NCBI RefSeq assembly: GCF_900186985.1 | Contig: NZ_LT906447.1 | Span: 2,232,001 to 2,296,000, forward strand | Length of the DNA stretch: 64,000 nt | Direction of reading: 5' to 3' | Origin: Staphylococcus piscifermentans | GTDB taxonomy: Bacteria; Bacillota; Bacilli; Staphylococcales; Staphylococcaceae | Program-made: the position numbers and the translations under genes | Part shown: one piece after another, positions 55,087 to 63,723 of the stretch | Layout: every line of letters starts with the position of its first letter | Position numbering within the stretch: position 1 is the stretch's first letter | The notes under the pieces: generated by a model | Seen by the model: the letters and a program-made list of their open reading frames with translations, nothing else | Database searches by the model: none | Told to the model about the DNA's origin: nothing

Positions 55087-55127
55087 AAGAAGCTGAGACA
55101 ACATATTGTCTCGGCTTCTTTTTTTGA
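55087..55127 (+). terminator. Terminator after uppP
   Basis: GAAGCTGAGACA pairs with TGTCTCGGCTTC, then seven T residues. Confidence 0.93.
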
Positions 55128-55207
55128 GCTGCTCTCTTCGCCCTCCCCCTCTCCAAGGGTTTCTTTTCACGGGAGTGAGGGGACTTAGATGTTATCATGG
55201 TTAGGCG

Positions 55208-55233
55208 GTTTAATGCGAATTGGGACAGGGTAT
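55208..55233 (+). promoter_or_regulatory. SigB-type promoter
   Basis: GTTTAA (55208-55213), 14-base spacer and GGGTAT (55228-55233) match the S. aureus SigB consensus exactly, 36 bases before the next ATG. Confidence 0.88.
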
Positions 55234-55269
55234 TTAAAATTTATAGACTAACAAATGGAGGCCACTATA

Positions 55270-55938
55270 ATGGAGAAGAAGAGATTAATCAGAACTTTAA
55301 TTACAGTATTACCAGTTATTCTTGTGCCTTTAATCGTGGAACGTAAGCGTATTAAGGATCACCCTGATGTGCAAAAGGTGAATGAAAAGACTGCGGACTT
55401 AAGAGAAAGTGTGTCTAGTAAATCATCACAGGCTGTGTCTGCGGTTTCAAATAAATCTTCTGAATTTGCGCAATATGTCGGCGATAAGAAGCAAGATTTA
55501 GAGGAAAAACGTCAAGCTAAGAAGGAAGCGAAGGAGAATGATCCGGAGCGTATCAAGGCTAAGGGCGAAAAATTAGAGAAGAAAAATCGTAAAGAAGCTG
55601 ACAAGATGGCGAAGAAGTTGGATAAAAACTTAGAAAAACGCCGTAAAGAAGAGGAAAAAGATGATGAAAAAACGCGCAAACGTTTGGTAAAAGAAATGAA
55701 GGATGCGCAGAAATATCAAGAGAAAGTAGGTCTGGTTCCGGGCGGTGCTTCTGATAAGCAAGTTGCTAATAAAGGTGAAGATCTTGAGGAAGAGAACAAA
55801 GATGAAGCGTATGATATGAACCGTATCTTGGAAGATCGCATTGAACAGCGTTTGAAAAAGGAAGAGGAAGCAAGACGTGCGAATCAAGAGGAGCGCATCA
55901 AAGAAATTCAAAAACATGAAAAGAAGCCGAATCTCTAA
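55270..55938 (+). CDS. Membrane-anchored coiled-coil protein, SigB-controlled
   Basis: This 222-residue protein has a hydrophobic N-terminal anchor (about residues 6-23, LIRTLITVLPVILVPLIV), then a very long charged region rich in Glu, Lys and Arg that should form coiled coil (about 70-222). A Ser-rich stretch (SSKSSQAVSAVSNKSS) joins them. ATG 55270 has GGAGG. The SigB promoter implies general-stress induction. It abuts the UPF0178 gene (stop at 55938, next start 55939). Function unknown. Confidence 0.8.
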   Translation: MEKKRLIRTLITVLPVILVPLIVERKRIKDHPDVQKVNEKTADLRESVSSKSSQAVSAVSNKSSEFAQYVGDKKQDLEEKRQAKKEAKENDPERIKAKGEKLEKKNRKEADKMAKKLDKNLEKRRKEEEKDDEKTRKRLVKEMKDAQKYQEKVGLVPGGASDKQVANKGEDLEEENKDEAYDMNRILEDRIEQRLKKEEEARRANQEERIKEIQKHEKKPNL

Positions 55939-56391
55939 ATGACTCGGGTGATAATTGATGGTGATGCTTGTCCTGTTACAGATTCAGTGATTCGACTGAC
56001 TGAGGGGACAGGCATTTTTGTTGTATTGGTGCGGAGTTATTCACATTTTTCGATGCAAGATTATCCTTCTCATGTGGAAATCAAGTATGTGGATGATGGT
56101 CCTGATAGTGTGGATTATAAGATTGTCCAACTGGCGAAGTCATCGGATATTGTGGTAACTCAGGATTATGGATTAGCAAGTTTGTTGCTCGGCAAGGTGC
56201 GTGTAGTGATGCATCATAATGGCATGGTGTATACTGAGGATAATATCGGGCGATTGTTGGAACAGCGTTACCGTCATGCTCAAGCACGCCAGCAAGGTGA
56301 ACGTCATAAAGGACCTAAGCGTTTTACTGACGAAGCGAGAGCCAAGTTTGAGTTGCGCTTTCAACGTGTCATTGATGAAGTAACTTCGTAA
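55939..56391 (+). CDS. YaiI/YqxD family (UPF0178) protein
   Basis: This is a 150-residue NYN/PIN-like-fold protein: VIIDGDACPVTDSVIRL at the start, YVDDGPDSVDYKIVQLA and IVVTQDYGLASLLLG carry the conserved acidic residues seen in nuclease-like folds. Members are conserved but uncharacterised. It begins directly at the stop of the preceding gene, inside the same SigB-led transcript. Confidence 0.9.
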   Translation: MTRVIIDGDACPVTDSVIRLTEGTGIFVVLVRSYSHFSMQDYPSHVEIKYVDDGPDSVDYKIVQLAKSSDIVVTQDYGLASLLLGKVRVVMHHNGMVYTEDNIGRLLEQRYRHAQARQQGERHKGPKRFTDEARAKFELRFQRVIDEVTS

Positions 56392-56417
56392 AATATGGAG
56401 CTTGGAGTTGGTTAATT

Positions 56418-56990
56418 ATGAGTTTGAAAAGAATAGCGGTTTATTGCGGTGCAAGTCGAGGAAAAGATCCAATTTATATGGAACAAGGCTATGCGCTCGG
56501 CAAGTATATGGCTGAGCATAATTATGAACTTGTGTTCGGCGCTGGTTCGGTCGGTATCATGGGCGCCATTCAAAATGGTGTATTGGATCACGGCGGTTCA
56601 GCGATTGGTGTGATGCCCCGCAGCTTGGATGATAAAGAGATTACGAGCCAACGTTTGACGGATTTAGTATTGGTGGATTCATTGCATGGACGTAAAGCTA
56701 AAATGTCTGAGTTGGCCGATGCTTTTGTGTTGGCTCCAGGCGGTGCCGGCTCGCTGGAAGAGTTCTTTGAAACCTATAGTTGGGCACAAATCGGCATTCA
56801 TGATAAACCGATGGCTGTGTTCAATATTAATGGTTTCTTTAAGCCGTTGCAAAAAATGTTGGATGAAATGATTGAAGCGGGCTTTATCGATGCGAAATAT
56901 CGTGCGTTGGCTCCGTTGTATGATGATTTAGATGCTTTGTTTGAAGGATTAGAACATTATGAAGCTGTGGGTACGCGTAGTTATGATTGA
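56418..56990 (+). CDS. LOG-family nucleotide 5'-monophosphate phosphoribohydrolase
   Basis: This 190-residue TIGR00730 (LOG) protein has a Rossmann fold: IAVYCGASRGKDP at the start, GAGSVGIMGA, and the motif APGGAGSLEEFFETYSWAQIG with the catalytic Glu. The usual motif is PGGxGTxxE, so Ser replaces Thr here. LOG enzymes release bases from nucleoside monophosphates. It lies 26 bases after the UPF0178 gene, third in the run. A hairpin tandem array follows. Confidence 0.9.
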   Translation: MSLKRIAVYCGASRGKDPIYMEQGYALGKYMAEHNYELVFGAGSVGIMGAIQNGVLDHGGSAIGVMPRSLDDKEITSQRLTDLVLVDSLHGRKAKMSELADAFVLAPGGAGSLEEFFETYSWAQIGIHDKPMAVFNINGFFKPLQKMLDEMIEAGFIDAKYRALAPLYDDLDALFEGLEHYEAVGTRSYD

Positions 56991-57021
56991 TATGTAGTGG
57001 TTAATGGAGATGAGTTTGATA

Positions 57022-57339
57022 GTTGGCAAGTGTTGGGGGGAGTCGGCAGAAGTCGGCAGTTTTCTAGACACTAGTTTCCAGGTTGTGTCTAGATTAGTAG
57101 AATATTGGACACGTTCACCTCATTCTTGTCCAATATATCTATTTATTGGACACGTTGCTCTCATTCTTGGCCAATATATTCATTTATTGGACACGTTGCC
57201 CACATTCTTGTCCAATATATCCATTTATTGGACACGTTGCTCTCATTCTTGGCCAATATCCGCGTTTATTGGACACGTTGCCACGATTCTTGGCCAATAT
57301 ATCCGCCTACTCCCCGCTACTACATATGTACTTGCCAAC
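57022..57339. repeat. Inverted repeat bracketing the 41-bp array
   Basis: GTTGGCAAGT (57022-57031) is the exact reverse complement of ACTTGCCAAC (57330-57339). Inside it, GGGGAG (near 57036) can pair with CTCCCC (near 57310). Confidence 0.6.
57062..57307. repeat. 41-bp tandem array of hairpin units (six copies)
   Basis: Units start at 57062, 57103, 57144, 57185, 57226 and 57267. Five share TATTGGACACGTT ... ATTCTTGKCCAATA, whose ends pair. The first copy is diverged (TTCTAGACA ... TGTCTAGAT) but keeps length and stem. Units alternate between TTGTCC and TTGGCC in the 3' arm. Confidence 0.9.
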
Positions 57340-57390
57340 ACTCGCCCGCTAACCGTCCACCGCGCCCCAATTTCGCATTTGACCAAATAA

Positions 57391-57430
57391 TAAAGAGGAA
57401 GCATTTCCATTTCGGATGCTTCCTCTTTAT
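57391..57430. terminator. Bidirectional terminator
   Basis: AAAGAGGAAGCAT pairs perfectly with ATGCTTCCTCTTT, between the LOG-side array and the acetyltransferase gene. Confidence 0.93.
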
Positions 57431-57972
57431 TCATTAAGTTGCTTATAGTAACGGACTTGCGGTTGTAACGGGTGATTTTCTGATACCCCAGGCAGCTCAA
57501 ATGTATCTTTTAAGGTCATTCCAATTTTTTCCATGACACGTCTTGAAGCGGTGTTGGATTCTGCCGTCATACTATAAATTTCGGCGACTCCTTTTTCTTT
57601 CACATATTCTACTACCGCTTCTGCGCCTTCTGTTGCAATGCCGTTATCCCATACTTCAGGTATTAACCGCCAGCCGATCTCGTAAAAGGGCAACTCTTCA
57701 AATGAATATTGGCTTTTTTCTGGTATATGATTGACACCGATAAATCCTATCCATTCTCCGCTTTCCTTTAATTCGACTGCAAATAAGCCCATGCCGTCTT
57801 GTTCTAGATTTTTCTGCATGGCTTGCATGTCGAGTTCTGATCGACGATAACTGAGTATGCTCGGGAAGAAGCGGCGGACTTGCCGATTGGCGTTCATTCT
57901 CTGAAACGGCAGCAAATCTTTTTCTTCCCAATCTCTTAATTTTAATCGTTCTGTTTCGATATATACACTCAT
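57427..57972 (-). CDS. GNAT-family N-acetyltransferase
   Basis: This 181-residue acetyltransferase is of the RimJ/RimL type: TERLKLRDWEEKDL at the start, GFIGVNHIPEK, EIGWRLIPEVWDNGIATEGAEAV (the acetyl-CoA loop) and NTASRRVMEKIGM. ATG 57972 has GAGGTGG; seven codons upstream the frame is open without a site. The substrate is unknown. Confidence 0.88.
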   Translation of the reverse strand: MSVYIETERLKLRDWEEKDLLPFQRMNANRQVRRFFPSILSYRRSELDMQAMQKNLEQDGMGLFAVELKESGEWIGFIGVNHIPEKSQYSFEELPFYEIGWRLIPEVWDNGIATEGAEAVVEYVKEKGVAEIYSMTAESNTASRRVMEKIGMTLKDTFELPGVSENHPLQPQVRYYKQLNE

Positions 57973-58207
57973 TGATTCCACCTCGTACACCAAATAAATC
58001 TCAAATGCTATACGTTAATTTACTATAGAAAAAAGCACTGCAGTAAAGTTGATATTGTGTATTGCTATTCACCTCTACTTACAAGCGCCTTTATTTTTTA
58101 CTTATTCGATTGTTGACGCTTGAACATGCAGGGAGTCTAATTTCAACATAGAACAGCTCTTCGGCTTCCCCCTGCTCTCCAAGTTTTTCTTTTCCCAAAC
58201 TGGCAGT

Positions 58208-58519
58208 TTAAGCTTGCGGTAATTTTGAACGTGTGATGTAAGTGATTAATTGAATGGTTACTTGGATTTCGTTGATGCGGTCGCGGTCGTTTTTAGGTGC
58301 TGTGAAGGTCACGTCAACGAAGTCTCCAAGGTGATTCAGCTTGTATGTAGCTTGGAAGGTATCTGTTTCGGATTCGAAGTTCGGTTTTTGAGCAACAATA
58401 CGTTTGATTTGGCCGGTTGGTTGTTCTAATTGATAGCCTGAAATCTTTTCGATGGCTTCGCCGACTTGTTTCAAAGTCATTTGTTTACCTTCTAATTCGT
58501 GGAATTCTGGTTCGTACAT
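58208..58519 (-). CDS. Conserved-looking soluble protein of unknown function
   Basis: This 103-residue protein has no signal or membrane segment and a mixed alpha/beta composition: FHELEGKQMTLKQVGEAIEKI, a Gln/Thr/Glu-rich middle and VDVTFTAPKNDRDRINEIQV. AAGGAG precedes the ATG. I recognise no family. It sits between the acetyltransferase and the lipoprotein genes. Confidence 0.7.
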   Translation of the reverse strand: MYEPEFHELEGKQMTLKQVGEAIEKISGYQLEQPTGQIKRIVAQKPNFESETDTFQATYKLNHLGDFVDVTFTAPKNDRDRINEIQVTIQLITYITRSKLPQA

Positions 58520-58605
58520 ATGATATCGACTCCTTTTAGGTTTATACGTTTTTTCTATTATATATTTCTTACCCTTGTGTGTTTCCCACCAAACTATTGT
58601 ACAAC

Positions 58606-59061
58606 TTAGTGTGTTGTTTTGTCTTTGGCTGGTTGGGAAGCGTCTTTTTTTGGCTGTTCTTTGGCTGGTTGAGCAGTATTGTTTTTAGGTTGCTCTTTTG
58701 AGGGCTGAGCACCATTTTCTTTCGGTTGTGCCTTTGTTGATTGTTGGTTTTTCGTGCTGTCGGATTCCGCTTTCTTATCTTCTGCTGCAGTCTTTTTCTT
58801 ATCTTCTTCTTGTGATTTTGAATCTGATTTTTGTTTGATACTTTCTGTAGCGACTTTATCCTTCACTTCATTTTGAAGTTCATCTACTTGTTTTTGTTTC
58901 TGTTCTTTATCTTTTTTCAACTTGTTTTGAGTCGCTTTTAAGGATTTATTTTCTTTCTGCAGTTTATCAATATCTTTTTGAAGCGCTGCTTTTTCATCAC
59001 TTTTCCCGCATGCGCCCAGGATGAGTGTAGAGGCCAGCAGCAACATAATTACTTTTTTCAT
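58606..59061 (-). CDS. Coiled-coil lipoprotein with low-complexity repeats
   Basis: This 151-residue lipoprotein has signal peptide and lipobox LGAC (Cys about residue 19). A coiled coil (about 24-75, LQKDIDKLQKENKSLKATQN) is followed by a Lys/Gln/Ala/Pro-rich tail with repeats of AQPxKEQPK type (about 110-146). It should reach across the cell wall from the membrane. AAAGGAG precedes the ATG. Function unknown. Confidence 0.85.
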   Translation of the reverse strand: MKKVIMLLLASTLILGACGKSDEKAALQKDIDKLQKENKSLKATQNKLKKDKEQKQKQVDELQNEVKDKVATESIKQKSDSKSQEEDKKKTAAEDKKAESDSTKNQQSTKAQPKENGAQPSKEQPKNNTAQPAKEQPKKDASQPAKDKTTH

Positions 59062-59251
59062 GGATAGTACTCCTTTGGAAAAATAAAAACTGTATCGCTT
59101 CTATTTTACCATGTTTCCCTCTTTGGTTCATCGATTGAAAAAGGATACTCCCGAGAAAGTGGAATGAATCTTGAAACTTCAATTGATTTATTGTCTTAAC
59201 TTAGTCATAATATTTCTTGATTGTATATTTAGAATGAAGGGGGCGAAGAGA

Positions 59252-59938
59252 ATGGCGAAGTCTACGGAACAATTAATGCGTGAGAATAATGTCAAATCTC
59301 TGCATCTGAATAATACAGACAGAGAAATCTTCGAAAATTATATGACTTATATTCGGGCTGATTTGCGCGTTAATCCTCATGACTCAGAGGTCATGTTGAA
59401 TCGCATCTTAAAGCATCTATTGAAAGCCGAAAATAAAGGGATGCTGGCTATGGATTTCTTCAATCATAACCCTAAAGCACACGCGGTTCGGACGATTAAG
59501 GAACTGAAAAATGAAACGGTACAAAATATTTTCAAATATATCTGGCACCATATCTTGTTCTTACTCGGAATCTTTTGTTTCTTCAAAGGATTTATCGGAT
59601 TCTTTATTGGCGAAAAACCGCTTTATCTCTATACGTTTCCTATTACCTTGTTAGCAGGTTTGTTCATTATATTTCTCTTTGTGTGGTGGACCTTTAAAAC
59701 TGTGCAAATACAAGCATTCAATAATTCAAATTGGGTCTGGCTGTTAACTTATGCGATTATCTTTGCTATTGTGGCGTTACTCTTCTATGTAGTCTATATT
59801 CCGCAATCGTTCTTAGCTTTCGGACCGCACGTTAAAATCGCCAACTGGACCTTTATTATTATTTCATTCATCATTACACCATTGGCTTTCTATGTAGACC
59901 ATCACTACATAAAAAAAGATTCCAATACTTATTTATAA
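59252..59938 (+). CDS. DUF1129-like membrane protein
   Basis: This 228-residue protein has a soluble helical N-terminus (about 1-90, MRENNVKSLHLNNTDREIFE, NPHDSEVMLNRILKHLL) and four hydrophobic helices. The N-terminal region resembles DUF1129/DUF1048-like proteins of Firmicutes. I choose ATG 59252 behind AAGGGGG rather than the frame's TTG start at 59171. Function unknown. Confidence 0.75.
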   Translation: MAKSTEQLMRENNVKSLHLNNTDREIFENYMTYIRADLRVNPHDSEVMLNRILKHLLKAENKGMLAMDFFNHNPKAHAVRTIKELKNETVQNIFKYIWHHILFLLGIFCFFKGFIGFFIGEKPLYLYTFPITLLAGLFIIFLFVWWTFKTVQIQAFNNSNWVWLLTYAIIFAIVALLFYVVYIPQSFLAFGPHVKIANWTFIIISFIITPLAFYVDHHYIKKDSNTYL

Positions 59939-59947
59939 AAGCAGATT

Positions 59948-59981
59948 GGGCTGGGACATTAAGTTGTTCCAGCCTTTGTCT
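59948..59981 (+). terminator. Terminator of the DUF1129-like gene
   Basis: GGCTGGGACA pairs with TGTTCCAGCC, followed by a short T-rich tail. Confidence 0.75.
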
Positions 59982-60004
59982 TTGGAATGGCAGTAACTAG
60001 CTGA

Positions 60005-60048
60005 ATAAAGAATGAGCTAAAACCTCGTTAAAAGTCTCAGCTCATTTC
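60005..60048 (-). terminator. Terminator of the DUF456 gene
   Basis: AATGAGCT pairs with AGCTCATT on the minus strand, followed by CTTTATTC. Confidence 0.7.
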
Positions 60049-60085
60049 ATATCTAACCACAGCTATCTGAAAAAGTCTTTATTTT

Positions 60086-60574
60086 TCATGAAAAAATAAT
60101 ATCTAAGAAGAACCACAGTACCATAATAATCATCACAATGGCTTGTGCTGCAGTGCTCGCCAAGAAACCGACTACTGAACCGAAGCTCGCTGTCAAAGCG
60201 CTCATCGGGTCTTTACGTAATATCATTTCTACAATAAATACGGCAACGAGCGGCACAATAATGATTCCAAATGGCGGGAAGATGAAACAACCGACAATCA
60301 CACCGATCAAAGCAGTATATTCGCCTGCTTTCGAACCGCCGAAGCGACGTGTGAAATATTGACTCATCATCAAATCTGCTGCAAAGACGAGGATTGTCAA
60401 AATAATCATGGAGACAAAGAAAATCCAAGATAAACGACCATTGTGAAACCCAATTTGGTAAATTAAGAACCCGATCCAAATCATCGGCATAGATGGAATA
60501 ATCGGTTTAATTAAACCGACAAATGCGACAATAAAGCAAGCAATAATACATATCCATAAAATAGTTGCTATCAT
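60086..60574 (-). CDS. DUF456 family membrane protein
   Basis: This 162-residue protein has four or five helices and the DUF456 pattern: GLIKPIIPSMPMIWIGFLIY, GGSKAGEYTALIGVIVGCFIFPPFG and a second glycine-zipper-like segment near 135-150. The function is unknown. It begins 15 bases after the MFS gene's stop, so they share a transcript. Confidence 0.88.
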   Translation of the reverse strand: MIATILWICIIACFIVAFVGLIKPIIPSMPMIWIGFLIYQIGFHNGRLSWIFFVSMIILTILVFAADLMMSQYFTRRFGGSKAGEYTALIGVIVGCFIFPPFGIIIVPLVAVFIVEMILRKDPMSALTASFGSVVGFLASTAAQAIVMIIMVLWFFLDIIFS

Positions 60575-60589
60575 TAATTATTCAACCTC

Positions 60590-61786
60590 TTATTCTATAA
60601 ATTTCTGCTCTTTCGTAAAGAAGACTAATATCATACCTAAGACTAAAGAAGCAGCTGATACATAAAACACATTCCCTAATCCCACGATTTGACTCATCGC
60701 TCCGCCAAGTAAATTTCCTAATAACTGACCAATGACCATAGCATTAGCAAACAGCGTTGAAGCATAACCTGGGTATGCCGGCAGAATATCTTGGAAATAA
60801 CTGATGCCGATACCTAATAAAATCGCAAGAAACATAGCTAAGAAAATTTGACCGACTATCATCATTCTTACGTCATCAAAGACTCCGATACTGAAGAAAA
60901 AGAGTGCTCCGGAAATCGCTCCTAAAATTAAAAGTGTACGTGTCTCTAACTTAGCCGACAGCACGCCTAATATAATCATAAATGGTACTTCTAAACCGGC
61001 ACATAAACTAGCTAAAACACCTACATAACTTTCACTTTCATGTAAATACTTTGTCACAAACAACGGCATGTTCAAGGTATACATCCATTGTCCGATGTGC
61101 AATAGAATAAATGCGACAAAGGGAACGATTAAAGATTTCTGAGTGAACATACTCGGTGCTTTGGTTTCCACATGCGTCCCCTCTTCAATAGGTCGTTCAA
61201 CTTTTACTTCTTTGAAAAAGAAGACTTGCAGAATTAAAGTAATCAGAATGACTACCACAGTTCCGCCGAATAATCCCGCATAACCCATCGATTGGTTAAG
61301 CACAGAACCAATCAACGGTCCGAATAGAAATCCAAAGGAAAACATAGAACGCAACACCGTATTGGCAAATTTCGCTCGATTACGTGAAGAAGATTGATTG
61401 ATGGCTTCTCTGGCAGACGCATAAAGTTGAGGCATAGCAGGCGCAAACAGACCTTGTAAGATAGCATATAAGGCAATAAATAACCAAATACTATGAACAT
61501 AAAAGTAAATACTGAAACTCATGGCGCCCATAAATAAGGCGATAATAACTAATAACTTGCGGTTCACCTTTCCATTATCAGAGAACCTTGCTACTAAAGC
61601 ATTTACCGTAAATTGACTGATAGCAGCCAACGCCAGCAAAATACCGAATTGAGTCGTTGACATCCCCAATTCATTCGTAGCAAATAAGACGAGAAAAGGA
61701 ATAGTGATTGCGATGGCCATTCCTAAGAGCATCATGTTGATCGCAAACAATTTATAGTTCTTGATTTGCAGTAAAGCTCGAAACAT
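60590..61786 (-). CDS. MFS transporter, sugar efflux (SetA/SetB-like)
   Basis: This 398-residue, 12-helix carrier has the loop motif FSDNGKVNRKL, the antiporter-like GFLFGPLIGSVLNQ and a mid-protein cytoplasmic loop (about 190-215). The first segment (RALLQIKNYKLFAINMMLLG) is typical of Set-type transporters. The substrate is unknown. A LysR regulator lies upstream on the same strand, 150 bases away. Confidence 0.85.
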   Translation of the reverse strand: MFRALLQIKNYKLFAINMMLLGMAIAITIPFLVLFATNELGMSTTQFGILLALAAISQFTVNALVARFSDNGKVNRKLLVIIALFMGAMSFSIYFYVHSIWLFIALYAILQGLFAPAMPQLYASAREAINQSSSRNRAKFANTVLRSMFSFGFLFGPLIGSVLNQSMGYAGLFGGTVVVILITLILQVFFFKEVKVERPIEEGTHVETKAPSMFTQKSLIVPFVAFILLHIGQWMYTLNMPLFVTKYLHESESYVGVLASLCAGLEVPFMIILGVLSAKLETRTLLILGAISGALFFFSIGVFDDVRMMIVGQIFLAMFLAILLGIGISYFQDILPAYPGYASTLFANAMVIGQLLGNLLGGAMSQIVGLGNVFYVSAASLVLGMILVFFTKEQKFIE

Positions 61787-61916
61787 ATTTTAACCTCTCT
61801 CAATGTTTATAAATAAACTGATTCTATATTATTTTAAAGAATTTAGACCCACTTTGGAATAGCTCGAAAGAGATTTACGAAATTTTTCATAGAAAAAAGA
61901 ACTTTTTATTAATACA

Positions 61917-61940
61917 GCACATAAAAAGTTCTCTTCTACT
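61917..61940 (-). terminator. Terminator of the LysR gene (probable)
   Basis: AGAGAACTTTTTATG and a partner stretch AAAGAACTTTTTATT recur near 61897-61935. The minus strand shows AAAGTTCTTTTTTCT, a T-rich end after a short stem. Confidence 0.4.
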
Positions 61941-61943
61941 CAC

Positions 61944-62807
61944 CTATTCTTCTCTTTTTAAATCATGTTTGACCAATTCGACAAACGATTCTACTTGCGG
62001 CAACTGCAGCATACTCGAATCATAACTTAAAAAAGTCGAACGCCCGAGCGGACTGCCTTCAATATCAACTTGTTCAAATTCAAAACGCGATTTATCCAAT
62101 CCTTTGACCATAATCTCCGGCAAAACAGTGACTCCTACACCACCAACCAGCATTTCTTTACAAGTGGCTACTTGGTCTACAGAAATCATGGCATGATAAT
62201 CACGTTCTAAATTACGCCCGTACCACTCTTTAATTTGGTTCATATAAATAGGGTCCGCTTGGAATTCAATAAACGGCAGCTCTGCCACTTGGTCTCTTTT
62301 ACCTTTAGGGTAAATAAAATAATGTTTATCATTGAACAAATGTTCATTATTCAAATTCATAATCTTATTGCCGCGGATAATCATAATATGGTAATCCCGA
62401 TGATGTGCCTTAATATGGTCACTCGAGCCCACACGCACCTGGATTTCCACATTAGGATATTTATCATTATAGTGGCTCAATACTTCCGGCAATAAAGTTT
62501 GACCAATCAAAGATGAACAACCGATAGAAATGGTACCATTGACTTCGCCGATATGTGCTTGCATTTTATCAAAGAAAAGACGCTCACGCTTCAGCATATC
62601 GCGCGCATGCTCTATTACCATAGCACCTTCCGTGGTCGTAATCAGCTGTTTCTTCGTACGAATAAAGATGTCCACTCCAAACGCATTCTCAATCGCCTTC
62701 AGCCTCTGAGTCACAGCAGGTTGCGAAATATACAGAATTTCCGCCGCTTTACGCAGCGTACGCGTCTCATCTAATGTGATCAACAAACGATAGTCTTCAA
62801 TCTTCAC
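61944..62807 (-). CDS. LysR-family transcriptional regulator
   Basis: This 287-residue LysR regulator has the N-terminal winged HTH (TRTLRKAAEILYISQPAVTQRLKAIENAF) and an effector domain (about 90-285, ISIGCSSLIGQTLLPEVL). The start is GTG at 62807 with a perfect AGGAGG eight bases upstream, rather than the frame's upstream codon. It resembles CysL/YeiE-type members. It may control the MFS gene downstream, but no operator was found. Confidence 0.9.
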   Translation of the reverse strand: MKIEDYRLLITLDETRTLRKAAEILYISQPAVTQRLKAIENAFGVDIFIRTKKQLITTTEGAMVIEHARDMLKRERLFFDKMQAHIGEVNGTISIGCSSLIGQTLLPEVLSHYNDKYPNVEIQVRVGSSDHIKAHHRDYHIMIIRGNKIMNLNNEHLFNDKHYFIYPKGKRDQVAELPFIEFQADPIYMNQIKEWYGRNLERDYHAMISVDQVATCKEMLVGGVGVTVLPEIMVKGLDKSRFEFEQVDIEGSPLGRSTFLSYDSSMLQLPQVESFVELVKHDLKREE

Positions 62808-62940
62808 GCCATTTCCTCCTACACCATTCAAATCCTTCTTCTAAAAAATAAAACCATGCAGCATTAGAATAGACAGCATGGTCCCCCATAATCAATCAAC
62901 ATACCCCCCGCAACTTCGAATTGCGGCATCCTCGCTTGAC

Positions 62941-63513
62941 TTAACTGCGGTGATGATGCGTCGTATGCTTATCGCTCAAGTATTTACGTTTAATCTTATT
63001 ATAACAATACATAATATTGTCTTGCATACCCGGAAAATCATGATCAATTTTCATCATTAATTGATGTGCAATAATATACGCCTCATGATATTGTTTCTTA
63101 GAGATTTGTTTCGACTCCAACGCACGTAATAAATCATCTTCATCGACCAGTTCATATTCCCCATTTGGTAATACAATAACGTCTAAACATAAATCGACTG
63201 TACGTGCTTTTCCTTTTTGCGTAATATTTTTAATATTAATATCAAAATAATATTCTAACGGATTTCCATGTTCATCTAGCATCACCGTTATACTGTAGCG
63301 TTTTTTATCCGGTACAATCTGCAACCATTGATAATTATCATCAGCCACCACAATGGTTTGGCCGACAACATTCACTTTCAGCGGCTCTCTTACTTTTTTC
63401 ATAGTGATTAATCCAATGATTCCCTTGAATTTATTATTATTCACCTTAACTTCAGTATAATCTCTCTCGATCAGACGACGCCAGTGACGTTTATCAATGT
63501 ATTTCACTTTCAT
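62941..63513 (-). CDS. DUF402 family protein (nucleoside phosphatase-like fold)
   Basis: This 190-residue protein carries a DUF402 (FomD-like) barrel: GNPLEYYFDINIKNITQKGK and DLCLDVIVLPNGEYELVDEDDL hold the metal-binding acidic residues. It ends in a His-rich tail (DKHTTHHHRS). S. aureus Sa1684 of this fold is a nucleoside diphosphatase. ATG 63513 has AAGGAG nine bases upstream, which decides the start over an in-frame codon 18 residues earlier. Confidence 0.85.
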   Translation of the reverse strand: MKVKYIDKRHWRRLIERDYTEVKVNNNKFKGIIGLITMKKVREPLKVNVVGQTIVVADDNYQWLQIVPDKKRYSITVMLDEHGNPLEYYFDINIKNITQKGKARTVDLCLDVIVLPNGEYELVDEDDLLRALESKQISKKQYHEAYIIAHQLMMKIDHDFPGMQDNIMYCYNKIKRKYLSDKHTTHHHRS

Positions 63514-63663
63514 TGTCACCAACTCCTTGTCATCATTATATAAAACTGAATCATACATGTCACTCAATGTTTGCTAAACTTAACATTTATACACATTATA
63601 ATTTCATATTTTAATAGGTAATTAACAAGCACTTACACTGATAGAGCTATACTGACGATGAAT

Positions 63664-63713
63664 AAAAAAAGAGTTGAGACTTATTTGGTGAAAGTCTCAA
63701 CCCAACTTATAAA
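63664..63713 (-). terminator. Terminator of the DUF985 gene
   Basis: GTTGAGACTT pairs with AAGTCTCAAC around TATTTGGTGAA; the minus strand continues TCTTTTTTTATTC. Confidence 0.85.
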
Positions 63714-63723
63714 TAGTCTGATG

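Noticed and set aside
57062..57307. CRISPR array
   Set aside because: The whole 41-bp unit repeats, with no unique spacers and no cas genes nearby.
57004..57437. Overlapping open frames of 68-128 codons across the 41-bp array
   Set aside because: Three frames stay open only because the repeat length and composition avoid stops. They encode the same repeat in different frames, have no ribosome site, and the stems explain the sequence better.
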